Shown here piece by piece: positions 1-7,371 of a stretch of 64,000 nucleotides of DNA. The notes under the pieces were generated by a model that worked only from the letters and a program-made list of their open reading frames with translations, searched no databases and was not told where the DNA came from. The translations under genes were made by a program, and so were the position numbers. The stretch spans positions 1-64,000 of the forward strand of contig CAZHQG010000005.1 of NCBI GenBank assembly GCA_964534275.1, given 5' to 3'. Origin of the DNA: HRBIN30 sp964534275 (GTDB lineage: Bacteria; Desulfobacterota; Binatia; HRBIN30). Numbering within the stretch: position 1 is the first letter of the stretch; every line of letters begins with the position of its first letter.

Positions 1-2
1 CA

Positions 3-338
3 GTGCCCGCGGGCGCCCCAGGAGGGGTGCCCGTTGCTCCGCAACCTGCGATGCAGGCGGAGCCGGCTGCGGCGGAGGGCGAAGCTGCTCCGCAGGGCAC
101 GGCAGCAGCCACTCCTGCAAGCACCGAAAAACCGGCGCCGACGAAAGAAGCGACCAAGGCGACGTCACCGGCAAAGACCCCCGGTGGCGTCGGTACGCCT
201 ACGCCAGAGATCAAGAAAAGTCCTGTGGGTCCGACGCCAGCAGGGGCGACACCGGCGGCAACTCCTGCCACGCCTCACGCGGGCGGTGCGAAGCACAAGG
301 GGCAAAAGAAGGCCAGCTCCAATCAGCAAGGTGAGTAG
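3..338 (+). CDS. C-terminal part of a Pro/Ala/Thr-rich protein (5' end outside window)
   Basis: The reading frame is open to the left edge, so the GTG at position 3 is only the first possible start and the gene probably begins upstream. The visible 111 residues are low complexity: Ala, Pro and Thr make up most of it, with scattered Lys and Glu and a basic Lys/Gly/Gln-rich end. No domain, signal or membrane segment can be seen. Such tails are common linkers or C-terminal extensions of exported or ribosome/nucleoid-associated proteins, but function cannot be assigned from this piece. It ends 30 bases before the oxidoreductase gene on the same strand. Confidence 0.55.
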   Translation: MPAGAPGGVPVAPQPAMQAEPAAAEGEAAPQGTAAATPASTEKPAPTKEATKATSPAKTPGGVGTPTPEIKKSPVGPTPAGATPAATPATPHAGGAKHKGQKKASSNQQGE

Positions 339-368
339 GCTGCGGAGAACCACCATGGGAGGGCGACA

Positions 369-1208
369 ATGATGCAGTTTGGGCTGATGATCTTTGCCAC
401 CGACTACGCCATTCGGCCAGACGAACTGGCGCGAGAGGCAGAGGAGCGTGGGTTCGAATCGCTCTTTTTCCCGGAGCATACACACATCCCGACGAATCGT
501 CGTACGCCTTGGCCGGGGGGCGGCGACTTGCCAAAAGAATATTGGCACACCCACGACCCATTCGTGGCACTGGCAATGGCAGCGGCGGTGACTCACCGCC
601 TCAAGGTAGGTACGGGTATTTGCCTCGTCATTCAGCGCGATACCATCACGTTGGCGAAGGAAGTTGCGACGCTGGATTTTCTCTCCGGGGGCCGCTTCGT
701 GTTCGGGATCGGAGGTGGTTGGAACGTAGAGGAGATGGCGAACCACGGTACCGATTTTCGCACGCGGTGGAAGAAGCTTCGCGAGCAAGTCGCGGCGCTG
801 AAGAAGATCTGGACCGAAGACGAGCCCGAGTTCCACGGAGAGTTCGTGAACTTCGATCCGATTTGGTCGTGGCCCAAGCCCGCGCAAAAGCCCCATCCGC
901 CCATCTTGCTCGGTGGGCACTCGAAGCAAGTGCTGCAGCGCGTGGTCGATTACTGCGATGGATGGATGCCCCTGGGCGTGCGCGGTACGGCGGTGATCCA
1001 GCAAATCGAGCAGCTTCGGCAGTTGGCGGAAGAAAAGGGGCGCGATCCGAAGACCATTTCCATCAGCGTGTATTCTGTGCCTGCAGACCCTGCAGTGATC
1101 GACGCCTTTCGTGCCGCGCACGTGGAGCGCGTGATTTTCGGGCTTCCGCCAGCGGGGCGAGATCAAGTGCTGCCGCTTCTCGATCGTTACGCAAAACTCA
1201 TTTCCTGA
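369..1208 (+). CDS. LLM-class (luciferase-like) F420-dependent oxidoreductase
   Basis: 279 residues, the usual length for the luciferase-like monooxygenase fold, a TIM barrel that binds F420 or FMN. Family signatures seen are the N-terminal EERGFESLFFPEH segment, LKVGTGICLV, the glycine-rich LSGGRFVFGIGGGWN block near residues 110-125, and HPPILLGG before YCDGWMP. Closest in style to the TIGR03619 group of F420-dependent enzymes. The substrate is unknown. A GGAGGG ribosome site lies about 6 bases before tandem ATG codons at 369 and 372; I take the first. A second member of the superfamily lies at 49101-50120. Confidence 0.9.
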   Translation: MMQFGLMIFATDYAIRPDELAREAEERGFESLFFPEHTHIPTNRRTPWPGGGDLPKEYWHTHDPFVALAMAAAVTHRLKVGTGICLVIQRDTITLAKEVATLDFLSGGRFVFGIGGGWNVEEMANHGTDFRTRWKKLREQVAALKKIWTEDEPEFHGEFVNFDPIWSWPKPAQKPHPPILLGGHSKQVLQRVVDYCDGWMPLGVRGTAVIQQIEQLRQLAEEKGRDPKTISISVYSVPADPAVIDAFRAAHVERVIFGLPPAGRDQVLPLLDRYAKLIS

Positions 1209-1260
1209 ACGCAGCTCGCAGCCCGAGCCAGCGCATGGCTACACACGGCGGCATGTAAGA

Positions 1261-1360
1261 GCACGGCGGCGCCGTGCCCCTACACCGCACCGAAACGCGC
1301 TGACAGAGCACCCGGCCCCGTACCGGCAGGCAATGTAGGGGCGACCCGGTGGGTCGCCTC
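1261..1360. repeat. REP/REPIN-like pair of inverted hairpins
   Basis: The left hairpin is GCACGGC-ggc-GCCGTGC (1261-1277) followed by CCCCTACA (1277-1284). The right element starts with the reverse complement TGTAGGGG (1334-1341) and continues into an 8-bp hairpin GGCGACCC-ggt-GGGTCGCC (1340-1358). Two GC-rich hairpins in opposite orientation about 50 bases apart, with matching flanks, is the layout of REPIN or MITE-like repeats. I found no second copy in this window, so the repeat status is inferred from structure. Confidence 0.55.
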
Positions 1361-1518
1361 ACGATAGGTGTGGACGCGCGAGCCCCCGCGCTCGCGGGCC
1401 ATTCCACCACGGGCTCCGGTGCAACATCGTGTGGCCGTTTCCACCCGCGGTTCGCGCAATTTGGTTGTACGGCCGGCATGTGCGACGGACTGCATGAAAA
1501 TTTTTGCAAGGGGTATTG

Positions 1519-1535
1519 TTTTTTTTTTTTTTTTT
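1519..1535. repeat. 17-T homopolymer upstream of cohesin-like gene
   Basis: An uninterrupted run of 17 T ends 41 bases before the ATG at 1577. It stands out in a GC-rich window and could be a hypermutable slippage tract between promoter elements, a bent-DNA element or a U-tract. No strong stem-loop directly precedes it, so terminator function is doubtful. Confidence 0.75.
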
Positions 1536-1576
1536 GAGGCACGCTGTTTTCGACGGAGCAACGGGAGGGACTGGCA

Positions 1577-2749
1577 ATGACGCTACGACGCGCTCTGGTC
1601 GGCTGTGCTGCCGCAGTGCTGTTGGCACGGCAAGCTCTCGGCATAGGGATTACGGTGCCATCTGTAAGCGGCGACCCGGGCAGCGCCGTGCAGGTCGCCG
1701 TGGTTCTGACAGGCGCCAACGACGAACCGGTCGCGTTGCAGGTGGACGTGGAATTCCCCCAAGCTCTGATGCGGCTTGCCGACTGCACGCTCGATCCTGC
1801 GGTTGCGGCCCTTGGCTTCGACGGCTCGGGAAAGGAGCCCCCGTGGTATCCAGGGAGAGTGCGGCTGTTGGTTTATCCTACCGTCGACTCGGTGGGGGCA
1901 GCGGGCGGACTCCAGGCACACGCACGTCTCCCCGACGGCGTACTCGCCACGTGTGTCGGTACAATTCACTCCAACGCTCCGCGAGGACAAACGGGACCGT
2001 TCGCGCTGTCTAACGCGATGGCCATCGATAGTAACATGGCCCCTTTACCGGTCAGCTTGCAACCTGGAACGGTATTCGTGAATTCGCCCCCGCCTGCACC
2101 GGGATGTTCGTTGACCCCAGTGACGGAAGGCCGAGGGCCTTCCGCCTTGCCTCTGTTGGTTGCATGGCTGGCACTGTTGGTAGCGCGGTGGACGCATTCG
2201 CTCAGAGGAGGGCCGGCAGTACTCCTGATGGTCGGGCTCACCGCTGCCCAGCCGACTGCAGCACAGCGGCCTGCAGGCCAGCATCCAAGCGTGATCGGCG
2301 AGTGGCGTCTTTTGTCGTCCGGCTGCCAGGGCGACAGGGCCCATGCGCCGGATCGGTTGCGGTGTTCGGTGCGTCGCCCATCGGAAGCCTCGTCGTGGGT
2401 TGCGTGGGATTTCCAGTGCCGTGGCAACGGCTGTGCGGGGCGCGTGGCCTTGACTGGCGGTACGTTCCTCCGTGTGGGTGAGTTCCACTTGCAACTTGAC
2501 GAGCCCAACCGAGTGGAGGGACTTATCTACGACCTGAACGGCACCGTGCGGGCGATTGTCCGCGGCAAGATGCACCGGAGCGCGTTGCGTGCGTATGTCA
2601 GAGAAGTTGGAGGCGCCGGCGTGCTGCGTCTGACCTTGCCTTTGCCGGCAGGGGCCAGGGACGCCATCGTTCGGCGGCTCCGGCAAGGCAACAGTTCTGG
2701 CTCGAATACGGGAACGGATGCGCGCCGGGTGCAAGGAGGCGAGCGATGA
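1577..2749 (+). CDS. Cohesin-like protein with internal Cys/TM/Arg segment and second signal peptide
   Basis: 390 residues. A signal peptide (about 1-22) is followed by a cohesin-like beta domain (about 24-168) beginning TVPSVSGDPGSAVQVAVVLTG, with a VDVEFP strand and Cys near 70 and 126. A proline stretch leads to Cys177, a hydrophobic helix (about 189-203) and Arg204, resembling a C-terminal Cys-type sorting signal. Instead of ending, the protein continues with another signal-peptide-like segment (about 211-230, ending TAAQ) and a second beta-rich domain opening SVIGEWRLL. The protein at 55109 has the same order. The stop overlaps the next gene's start (ATGA at 2746), so the two are translationally coupled. 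Partner and function are not known. Confidence 0.72.
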   Translation: MTLRRALVGCAAAVLLARQALGIGITVPSVSGDPGSAVQVAVVLTGANDEPVALQVDVEFPQALMRLADCTLDPAVAALGFDGSGKEPPWYPGRVRLLVYPTVDSVGAAGGLQAHARLPDGVLATCVGTIHSNAPRGQTGPFALSNAMAIDSNMAPLPVSLQPGTVFVNSPPPAPGCSLTPVTEGRGPSALPLLVAWLALLVARWTHSLRGGPAVLLMVGLTAAQPTAAQRPAGQHPSVIGEWRLLSSGCQGDRAHAPDRLRCSVRRPSEASSWVAWDFQCRGNGCAGRVALTGGTFLRVGEFHLQLDEPNRVEGLIYDLNGTVRAIVRGKMHRSALRAYVREVGGAGVLRLTLPLPAGARDAIVRRLRQGNSSGSNTGTDARRVQGGER

Positions 2750-2881
2750 AACGGTGCAATGCAGTGATATTGCTCTTCCTGCTGTTTGGGGCAGCCTCTG
2801 TAAGCGCGGCAACATTCACCCACCCGGATGCTGGGTACACGGTGTGGTACCCCGACGGCTGGTATGTGCACAAGGAGCCGG
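2725..2881 (+). repeat. 157-bp perfect direct repeat, copy 1
   Basis: Identical over 157 bases to 4903-5059, offset 2178. It covers the ribosome site, the start codon, the signal peptide and about 24 mature residues of the small exported protein that follows. The flanking bases differ at both ends. In this copy the first 25 bases also encode the C-terminus of the upstream gene. Identity stops abruptly and the remaining coding sequence diverges. Confidence 0.95.
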
Positions 2882-3360
2882 CGATTGTTGAACCGGTGGC
2901 GACGCCAGCCGAGTTGTGGAACGCGGGCGCGAGAGTGGTCTTAGAAAGGCGCTCCCCAGAACATGCAACCGGAATTTTTGTCGCCTCCAGTATCCCACCA
3001 GACCAATATGTGGGCGGCAAGCAAATTCTGCCGGAGGGGGCAGCGGAGCTGGCGGTGTGGCGAGAAAAGGAGAAGCAAGCGTGTGAAACACTCGTTGCGG
3101 GCATTCTTCGACGGGTTGCCTGGGGTTCTCTCGACTCACCACGGTCCATACCCCAGACCGGGGGCGATGTTCTGGTACACTCTTTCGTTTCCCAGCCGTA
3201 CGCCCCTTGGCCAGTGTTCTATGCTCTTGCATGCAAAGAGCTGGCAGGCGTGCCCTTTGTTATTAGGCTAGTCGCCGCGGGGCCTGACGCAGATCGAGAA
3301 CAAGTTTTTCGGATCATCGCGCGGGCACACGGTTCCTTGAAGGCTTTAGGCTCGAAATGA
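2746..3360 (+). CDS. Small exported PsbP-like protein, paralog 1
   Basis: 204 residues. Signal peptide MKRCNAVILLFLLFGAASVSA, then the family opening FTHPDAGYTVWYPDGW, which resembles the start of PsbP/MOG1-like (DUF1795-type) domains. Later conserved spots shared with three paralogs in this island are a Cys before a LAGVPFVIRL strand and a final amphipathic helix ending in SLKAL. The N-terminal 157 bases are identical to the gene at 4924, while the rest is only distantly alike. Start fixed by ATGA overlap with the upstream cohesin-like gene and an AAGGAGG ribosome site. A lysozyme-like/dockerin gene follows after 13 bases. Possible partner or inhibitor of that enzyme; this is inference. Confidence 0.75.
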   Translation: MKRCNAVILLFLLFGAASVSAATFTHPDAGYTVWYPDGWYVHKEPAIVEPVATPAELWNAGARVVLERRSPEHATGIFVASSIPPDQYVGGKQILPEGAAELAVWREKEKQACETLVAGILRRVAWGSLDSPRSIPQTGGDVLVHSFVSQPYAPWPVFYALACKELAGVPFVIRLVAAGPDADREQVFRIIARAHGSLKALGSK

Positions 3361-3373
3361 GGGAGGAACAGGG

Positions 3374-4174
3374 ATGCTCGAGCTTAGGAAGATTGCAGCA
3401 TCATGCACGTTGTTTCTCTCGCAAGTCCTCACTACTCCTGCGATCGCGGCTCCTTGCTTCCCGGCACCCACCTTTCTTCGCACGCTAACCGCTCTTGCCC
3501 CGAACGGCCCGTTCCTGACGCGCGGGTTGGTCTTGGCTGCGTACGAGTCTGGGAGGAGATGGGCACTGGACCCGCGACTTCCCTTGGCCATCTCCGGACA
3601 AGAAACGCGGTTCGGTACAGATCCTGCGGCTCAGATATGCCTCAGCCGCTATAACGCGTGGGGCGTCATGGCGTGCACCAGGAATGGTTGCTCTTGTCGG
3701 CAATTTAGGAGTTGGGAGCACGGAATAGAGCAGGTGAGCGCACTGCTCCGCAGTTGTTACCTAAATGCAGATTGCAACAGTACTCGCGGGGGGCCCCTCA
3801 GGAACACGATCCCCCTGATCGGCGAGGTCTATTGTGGCCAAAACGACCCGAGGTGTGCTGCGTGGGCCCGGGCCGTGCGTTTCTTTTATCGTCGCTTTGG
3901 TGGCACCTCGACACCCGATGGGTCTGGCGACCGTCTAGAGTGGGCGGGCGGCTGCTGCGTCGACTGTAGTGGCGACGGGGTTCCCTTTGTAAACGACCTG
4001 CTGATTGGCATCAACGTACTGCTTGGAAATTTCCCATTACAGGCTTGTTGGACCTTGGACCTGGCGGACACGGACCCAGCGACGAACGGGTTCCCCGACG
4101 GATCGATCACCGTAGACGAAGTGCTAATCGGGGTAAACGAAGCACTCCTGGGTTGTCCTACCGCAAACTACTAG
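3374..4174 (+). CDS. Secreted lysozyme-like enzyme with C-terminal dockerin-like pair (copy A)
   Basis: 266 residues. Signal peptide to about residue 26, mature start APCFPA. The middle part has LAISGQETRFGT with Glu77, then RYNAWGV and RSWEHGIEQVSALL, a pattern of the glucosaminidase/transglycosylase lysozyme fold, where the Glu is the catalytic acid. About ten cysteines suggest an oxidising compartment. Residues about 193-262 form a Cys-framed EF-hand pair: CCVDCSGDGVPFVNDLL and DGSITVDEVLIGVNEALLGC. Predicted action: peptidoglycan glycan cleavage outside the cytoplasm, tethered through the dockerin-like tail to a cohesin-like partner. Its paralog is at 5575. Activity and binding are not proven. 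Confidence 0.78.
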   Translation: MLELRKIAASCTLFLSQVLTTPAIAAPCFPAPTFLRTLTALAPNGPFLTRGLVLAAYESGRRWALDPRLPLAISGQETRFGTDPAAQICLSRYNAWGVMACTRNGCSCRQFRSWEHGIEQVSALLRSCYLNADCNSTRGGPLRNTIPLIGEVYCGQNDPRCAAWARAVRFFYRRFGGTSTPDGSGDRLEWAGGCCVDCSGDGVPFVNDLLIGINVLLGNFPLQACWTLDLADTDPATNGFPDGSITVDEVLIGVNEALLGCPTANY

Positions 4175-4194
4175 GTGTTGGAGGCACTGAAACG

Positions 4195-4767
4195 ATGAAA
4201 AGAGGAATTTCAATGGGGATAACAGTGATCTCTCTATTACTGTGTTCAATCGGTACGAGCGATGTCAGAGCCAAAGTCTTCGACCACCCGTATGAAGGGT
4301 ATACGCTTTGGTTTCCCGACGACTGGGATGGGGGCGAGCCCCCTGCCGATGCACATGCCTGGTTCAGCGCTGGTATCCCTTCGGCGGAAGAGATGAAGCG
4401 GTACGCGAACGACCCTTGCCCCGATGACGTCGACGTCGCGTTGATTTCGCTTCGGGTCGAGAAGGGCGAATCGTGCCGGGCTGCACTCGAGGAGAAGGCG
4501 AAGCCGGGAGAACCTTACCTTAAATGGGACGAACGCGTGATCGCCGGTCGGCGGTTCTTGATGGTCCGGCTAGCTGAGGAGGAAATGACTTTGCAATGGG
4601 CTTGTTGGTCTGACGGAAATCGCCTTTTTGTCTTCTTGCTTAACGTGTGTACGCCCACCCGCAGGTACCACGAGTACGTGGACATCTGGGAGAAGGTTAT
4701 CGCCAGTCTTCGCCTGAAGCCTTACCGGGACCTCTCTAGAACTACTTCAAGTGGGCTGCCACGTTAA
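4195..4767 (+). CDS. Small exported PsbP-like protein, paralog 2
   Basis: 190 residues from the ATG at 4195. Signal peptide of about 26 residues ending DVRA, then FDHPYEGYTLWFPDDW, the family opening. Further family features are a central CRAALEEKAKPGEPY stretch, VIAGRRFLMVRL, and ACWSDGNRLFVFLL followed by a C-terminal helix ending ASLRLKP. It follows the lysozyme-like gene by 20 bases on the same strand, as paralogs 1 and 3 border such genes. The frame is open further upstream, but the signal peptide fixes the start. No enzyme motif is visible. Confidence 0.72.
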   Translation: MKRGISMGITVISLLLCSIGTSDVRAKVFDHPYEGYTLWFPDDWDGGEPPADAHAWFSAGIPSAEEMKRYANDPCPDDVDVALISLRVEKGESCRAALEEKAKPGEPYLKWDERVIAGRRFLMVRLAEEEMTLQWACWSDGNRLFVFLLNVCTPTRRYHEYVDIWEKVIASLRLKPYRDLSRTTSSGLPR

Positions 4768-4902
4768 CGGGTTACTCCAGCATGCCGGGGTGCCTCCCGC
4801 GGGTAGTCGAGGTTGATTTTGGCTGCGTGGCCGGGGAACAAGTTCTGGCTAGGAACAGCGTCGCCTAAGTGCCAGCGCGGCTACCACTGCGCCAGGGTGA
4901 GT

Positions 4903-5059
4903 CCGGGTGCAAGGAGGCGAGCGATGAAACGGTGCAATGCAGTGATATTGCTCTTCCTGCTGTTTGGGGCAGCCTCTGTAAGCGCGGCAACATTCACCCA
5001 CCCGGATGCTGGGTACACGGTGTGGTACCCCGACGGCTGGTATGTGCACAAGGAGCCGG
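4903..5059 (+). repeat. 157-bp perfect direct repeat, copy 2
   Basis: Exact match to 2725-2881. Here the first 21 bases are untranslated leader rather than the end of a coding sequence. The repeat includes the ribosome site, the start at 4924 and codons 1-45 of paralog 3. Confidence 0.95.
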
Positions 5060-5553
5060 AGGCGCTGTGGGTAACACGGAAAGGGGGACTGTGGGGCCCG
5101 TTCGAGTTCCACAGGCAACGGCTTACGGGGGAGCACGGTGGATTTGTGGCGTCGACTTGCCCCGAGAACGCTTACGTGGAGCTCAACTTGCTTGGCGCAC
5201 CAGCGGGTACGAAAGTGTTGCCCGAGAATCACGCGGAGGTGTTGGTGATGCGTGGCGCGGAGGGCGTACGGTGCGCTGCGTGGTTGGACAAGTTGCCGGA
5301 CCACGCCCCGGTGGATCCGGAAGCGATGCTGACAGTGAAAGTAGACGGAGCGACGCTTCCGCTTGTGCAACTGGCACAGGTTTTCACCACGTACCCGGTG
5401 GTGAAGGCGTTCGTCTGTCGGGAGCTGGGAGGGCGGGCGTATTTGTTTCGGCTCACTGTGGCCGGAATGGAAGTGGATTACGCGTTTTTGCGATCGCAAT
5501 TGGAACGCATGGTGCGCAGCTTGAGCGTAAGCGTGAAGGAGGGGACCAAATGA
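4924..5553 (+). CDS. Small exported PsbP-like protein, paralog 3
   Basis: 209 residues. The first 45 residues are identical, also at DNA level, to paralog 1 (signal peptide plus FTHPDAGYTVWYPDGWYVHK). After the repeat ends at 5059 the sequence departs completely, with GGLWGPFEFHRQ, GFVASTCPENAYVEL and a C-terminal VCRELGGRAYLFRLTV before the final helix. The start is set by the signal peptide and the AAGGAGG site inside the repeat. The 156 bases before it (4768-4923) hold no gene. Its TGA overlaps an ATG at 5550 that should start the next lysozyme-like gene. Function unknown. Confidence 0.75.
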   Translation: MKRCNAVILLFLLFGAASVSAATFTHPDAGYTVWYPDGWYVHKEPEALWVTRKGGLWGPFEFHRQRLTGEHGGFVASTCPENAYVELNLLGAPAGTKVLPENHAEVLVMRGAEGVRCAAWLDKLPDHAPVDPEAMLTVKVDGATLPLVQLAQVFTTYPVVKAFVCRELGGRAYLFRLTVAGMEVDYAFLRSQLERMVRSLSVSVKEGTK

Positions 5554-5574
5554 AGCACGCGAGAAGCGCCGTGT

Positions 5575-6279
5575 TTGCGGTTTGTTTACGCCATGGGTAT
5601 GCTGTTTTGGTCGGTGCCAAGTTCTGCCGGCCCGTGTTTTCCAGCGTGGATTTGGGTCGACGAAGTGGCACGGTACACGGCGGGCCGTAGCCCCCTGCTT
5701 GACGTGGCAGTCGTCCGAGCAAGTTTCGAGGTGGCCGCGAGGCCGGATGTCAACGTGGATCCGCGTCTGCAGCTAGCGATCGCTGGGCAGGAATCAGGGT
5801 TTGGTACGAGGGGTCCTTGTCCCGCCGTGAACAATGCCTGGGGGGTACTGGAAGGCGGCAGGTGTCGTCCGTTTCGCACCTGGGTCGAGGCGACGCGGTG
5901 GGTCACTGCCTTCCTTGGGCGCTGCTACGTGAACTTCGCGGACCGCAACTGCACAGTAAATGACCGCCCTCGCCGGACCATCGCAGAAATCGGCGAGCTG
6001 TGGTGTCAATCGGGCTGTGGGAATTGGGTTGCCAACGTGACGGGGTTTTACGAATCGTACAAGGGCAACGCTGGCGATCTACTTTACCGCGGTACGTGCT
6101 GCGGGGACTGTAATCGCAACGGGGCGGTGGACATCGCGGATCTCGTGCACCTTGTTAACGTGGCCTTGTGGTACAATGTTCCTTTTTGCCCGTCGGCTGA
6201 GATGTACGTTCCCGATCAGGAGATTACCGTCGACGAGATCATCACCGCGATCAACGAAGCACAGTGGGGCTGTCTATGA
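5575..6279 (+). CDS. Secreted lysozyme-like enzyme with C-terminal dockerin-like pair (copy B)
   Basis: 234 residues as read from TTG 5575. Mature part begins AGPCFPAWIW, matching copy A. LAIAGQESGFGT carries the presumed catalytic Glu73, then NNAWGVL and RPFRTWVEATRWV. The C-terminus, about 174-233, is a Cys-framed EF-hand pair: CCGDCNRNGAVDIADLV and QEITVDEIITAINEAQWGC. The start is a problem: the natural coupled start is ATG 5550 (ATGA with the previous gene, strong GGAGG site), but that frame reads away into a stop at 5688-5690. Either TTG 5575 or ATG 5593 is used, or one base was gained or lost between 5550 and about 5620. The end overlaps the next ATG (ATGA at 6276). Confidence 0.75.
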   Translation: MRFVYAMGMLFWSVPSSAGPCFPAWIWVDEVARYTAGRSPLLDVAVVRASFEVAARPDVNVDPRLQLAIAGQESGFGTRGPCPAVNNAWGVLEGGRCRPFRTWVEATRWVTAFLGRCYVNFADRNCTVNDRPRRTIAEIGELWCQSGCGNWVANVTGFYESYKGNAGDLLYRGTCCGDCNRNGAVDIADLVHLVNVALWYNVPFCPSAEMYVPDQEITVDEIITAINEAQWGCL

Positions 6280-6968
6280 CTTCCATGCGGAGCAATCGCT
6301 GTTCTCTTTGTAAAGTCGAGAGTTGGGGCCTCGGCGGAGGTGCTGTCCGGCTGGCTCTATTAGTGGCAGCCATTTACGCCGTAGTGACGCTGCCGCCTGC
6401 GAGAGCAGGCGCAAAAACTATGGTGCATCCCACCTGGCGGTTCGAAATCTGGTATCCCGACGATTGGGGCAGCCGCTGCCCGGAGGCGTCGGATCCGAAA
6501 GCTTCGGAGGCGGTTTGCACCGCAAGTACGGAACACTTCACGCGTTTAGTGGGAAGGAGTCCGCATGGTGGAGACGATGCCGGCGAGGTCTGGATCAGCG
6601 TGGGGGTGGCTCCGGCAGAGTCGTTCAGCGGGTGCGCGGAGATGTTGGCGGTGTACCCAACCGAGCATCCAACTTGGCAGGAAAAGGTGATCGGGGGGCG
6701 GAAGGTATTGGCGGTGCGTACGGTTGGGGGAGGCTACCTGGACTTCCCTCCGCATTTCAGCGAAGCGGTTTGCTTCGAGGAGCGGGGGAAGCTCGTCCAG
6801 ATAGTCATTGCGGGCTATATCGAGCCCACACCGCAATTTCGCGAATACTTGGCAATCTTCGAGCGAGCGGTTGCGAGTTTTCGCTGGCTCGATGCAACGC
6901 CAGGGGCCCACGACGGGTCTTCACGCAGTACTCCCCAGTTGCCGGTTCGCACGCCCGGGGCTCGTTAA
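6276..6968 (+). CDS. Small exported PsbP-like protein, paralog 4
   Basis: 230 residues from ATG 6276, which overlaps the TGA of the lysozyme-like gene. A GTG at 6264 is a weaker alternative. An extended N-terminus is followed by a hydrophobic signal segment (about 26-47) ending PPARAGA, then VHPTWRFEIWYPDDW, the family opening. GGRKVLAVRT and AVCFEERGKLVQIVIAGY match the equivalent strands in the other three paralogs. It is the last gene of the alternating cassette, and about 400 bases without a gene follow. No catalytic motif is visible. Confidence 0.72.
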   Translation: MTSMRSNRCSLCKVESWGLGGGAVRLALLVAAIYAVVTLPPARAGAKTMVHPTWRFEIWYPDDWGSRCPEASDPKASEAVCTASTEHFTRLVGRSPHGGDDAGEVWISVGVAPAESFSGCAEMLAVYPTEHPTWQEKVIGGRKVLAVRTVGGGYLDFPPHFSEAVCFEERGKLVQIVIAGYIEPTPQFREYLAIFERAVASFRWLDATPGAHDGSSRSTPQLPVRTPGAR

Positions 6969-7371
6969 CGCAGCCTCTGCGCCCCGCCGAGCCCGCTCCC
7001 AGTCGCCAGCTGACGCACAACATCGCCTTGCCGTTCGATGCATGTTGTTGTGTGAGCTCCGCGCCGAATCGTGCTGGCTTGAAAGATTCTATTCAGCCCG
7101 GGAGGTACGGTCGGTCTGCGTGGTGTGTTTGCTTATGAGTTGCTCGGTGCCTTGCGCTGGGTTTGGCGGTCACCTGAGTTTCGCAGGTGGGCTCCTGAAT
7201 GGCTCATGTGGGCACCACTGGAGGGGCTGACAACTTCCTCTTCGAGCGGCTGAGAGCCACAGCCGCATGGCAAACGGTTGCGCTCTTGTCGAGTTGCCAC
7301 GGCTCGCATGCGAAGCGTTCCTGGGATCGCGGCTTGACTCTCTCCGCGCGTCGGAGTAGCGCCGGTGCTGC
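6969..7371. other. Intergenic region with hairpin CACCTG-CAGGTG
   Basis: No supported gene. A perfect 6-bp hairpin CACCTG/CAGGTG with a 7-base loop lies at 7171-7189. It has no T-tract, so it is not an obvious terminator. I looked for cobalamin, SAM and c-di-GMP riboswitch cores and saw none. The region must contain the promoter of the cohesin/esterase lipoprotein gene. Confidence 0.5.

Larger units (their letters stand above)
1209..1576. other. Intergenic region with REP-like hairpins and poly-T tract
   Basis: No convincing gene. The stretch holds the paired inverted hairpins at 1261-1360 and the 17-T homopolymer at 1519-1535, both listed separately, and the upstream region of the cohesin-like gene at 1577, which has a GGGAGGG ribosome site. 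I see no clear -35/-10 pair. Confidence 0.7.

Noticed and set aside
447..462. GGTTCGAATC, a T-loop-like string
   Set aside because: It lies inside the well-supported luciferase-like gene and no acceptor, D or anticodon arms can be drawn around it.
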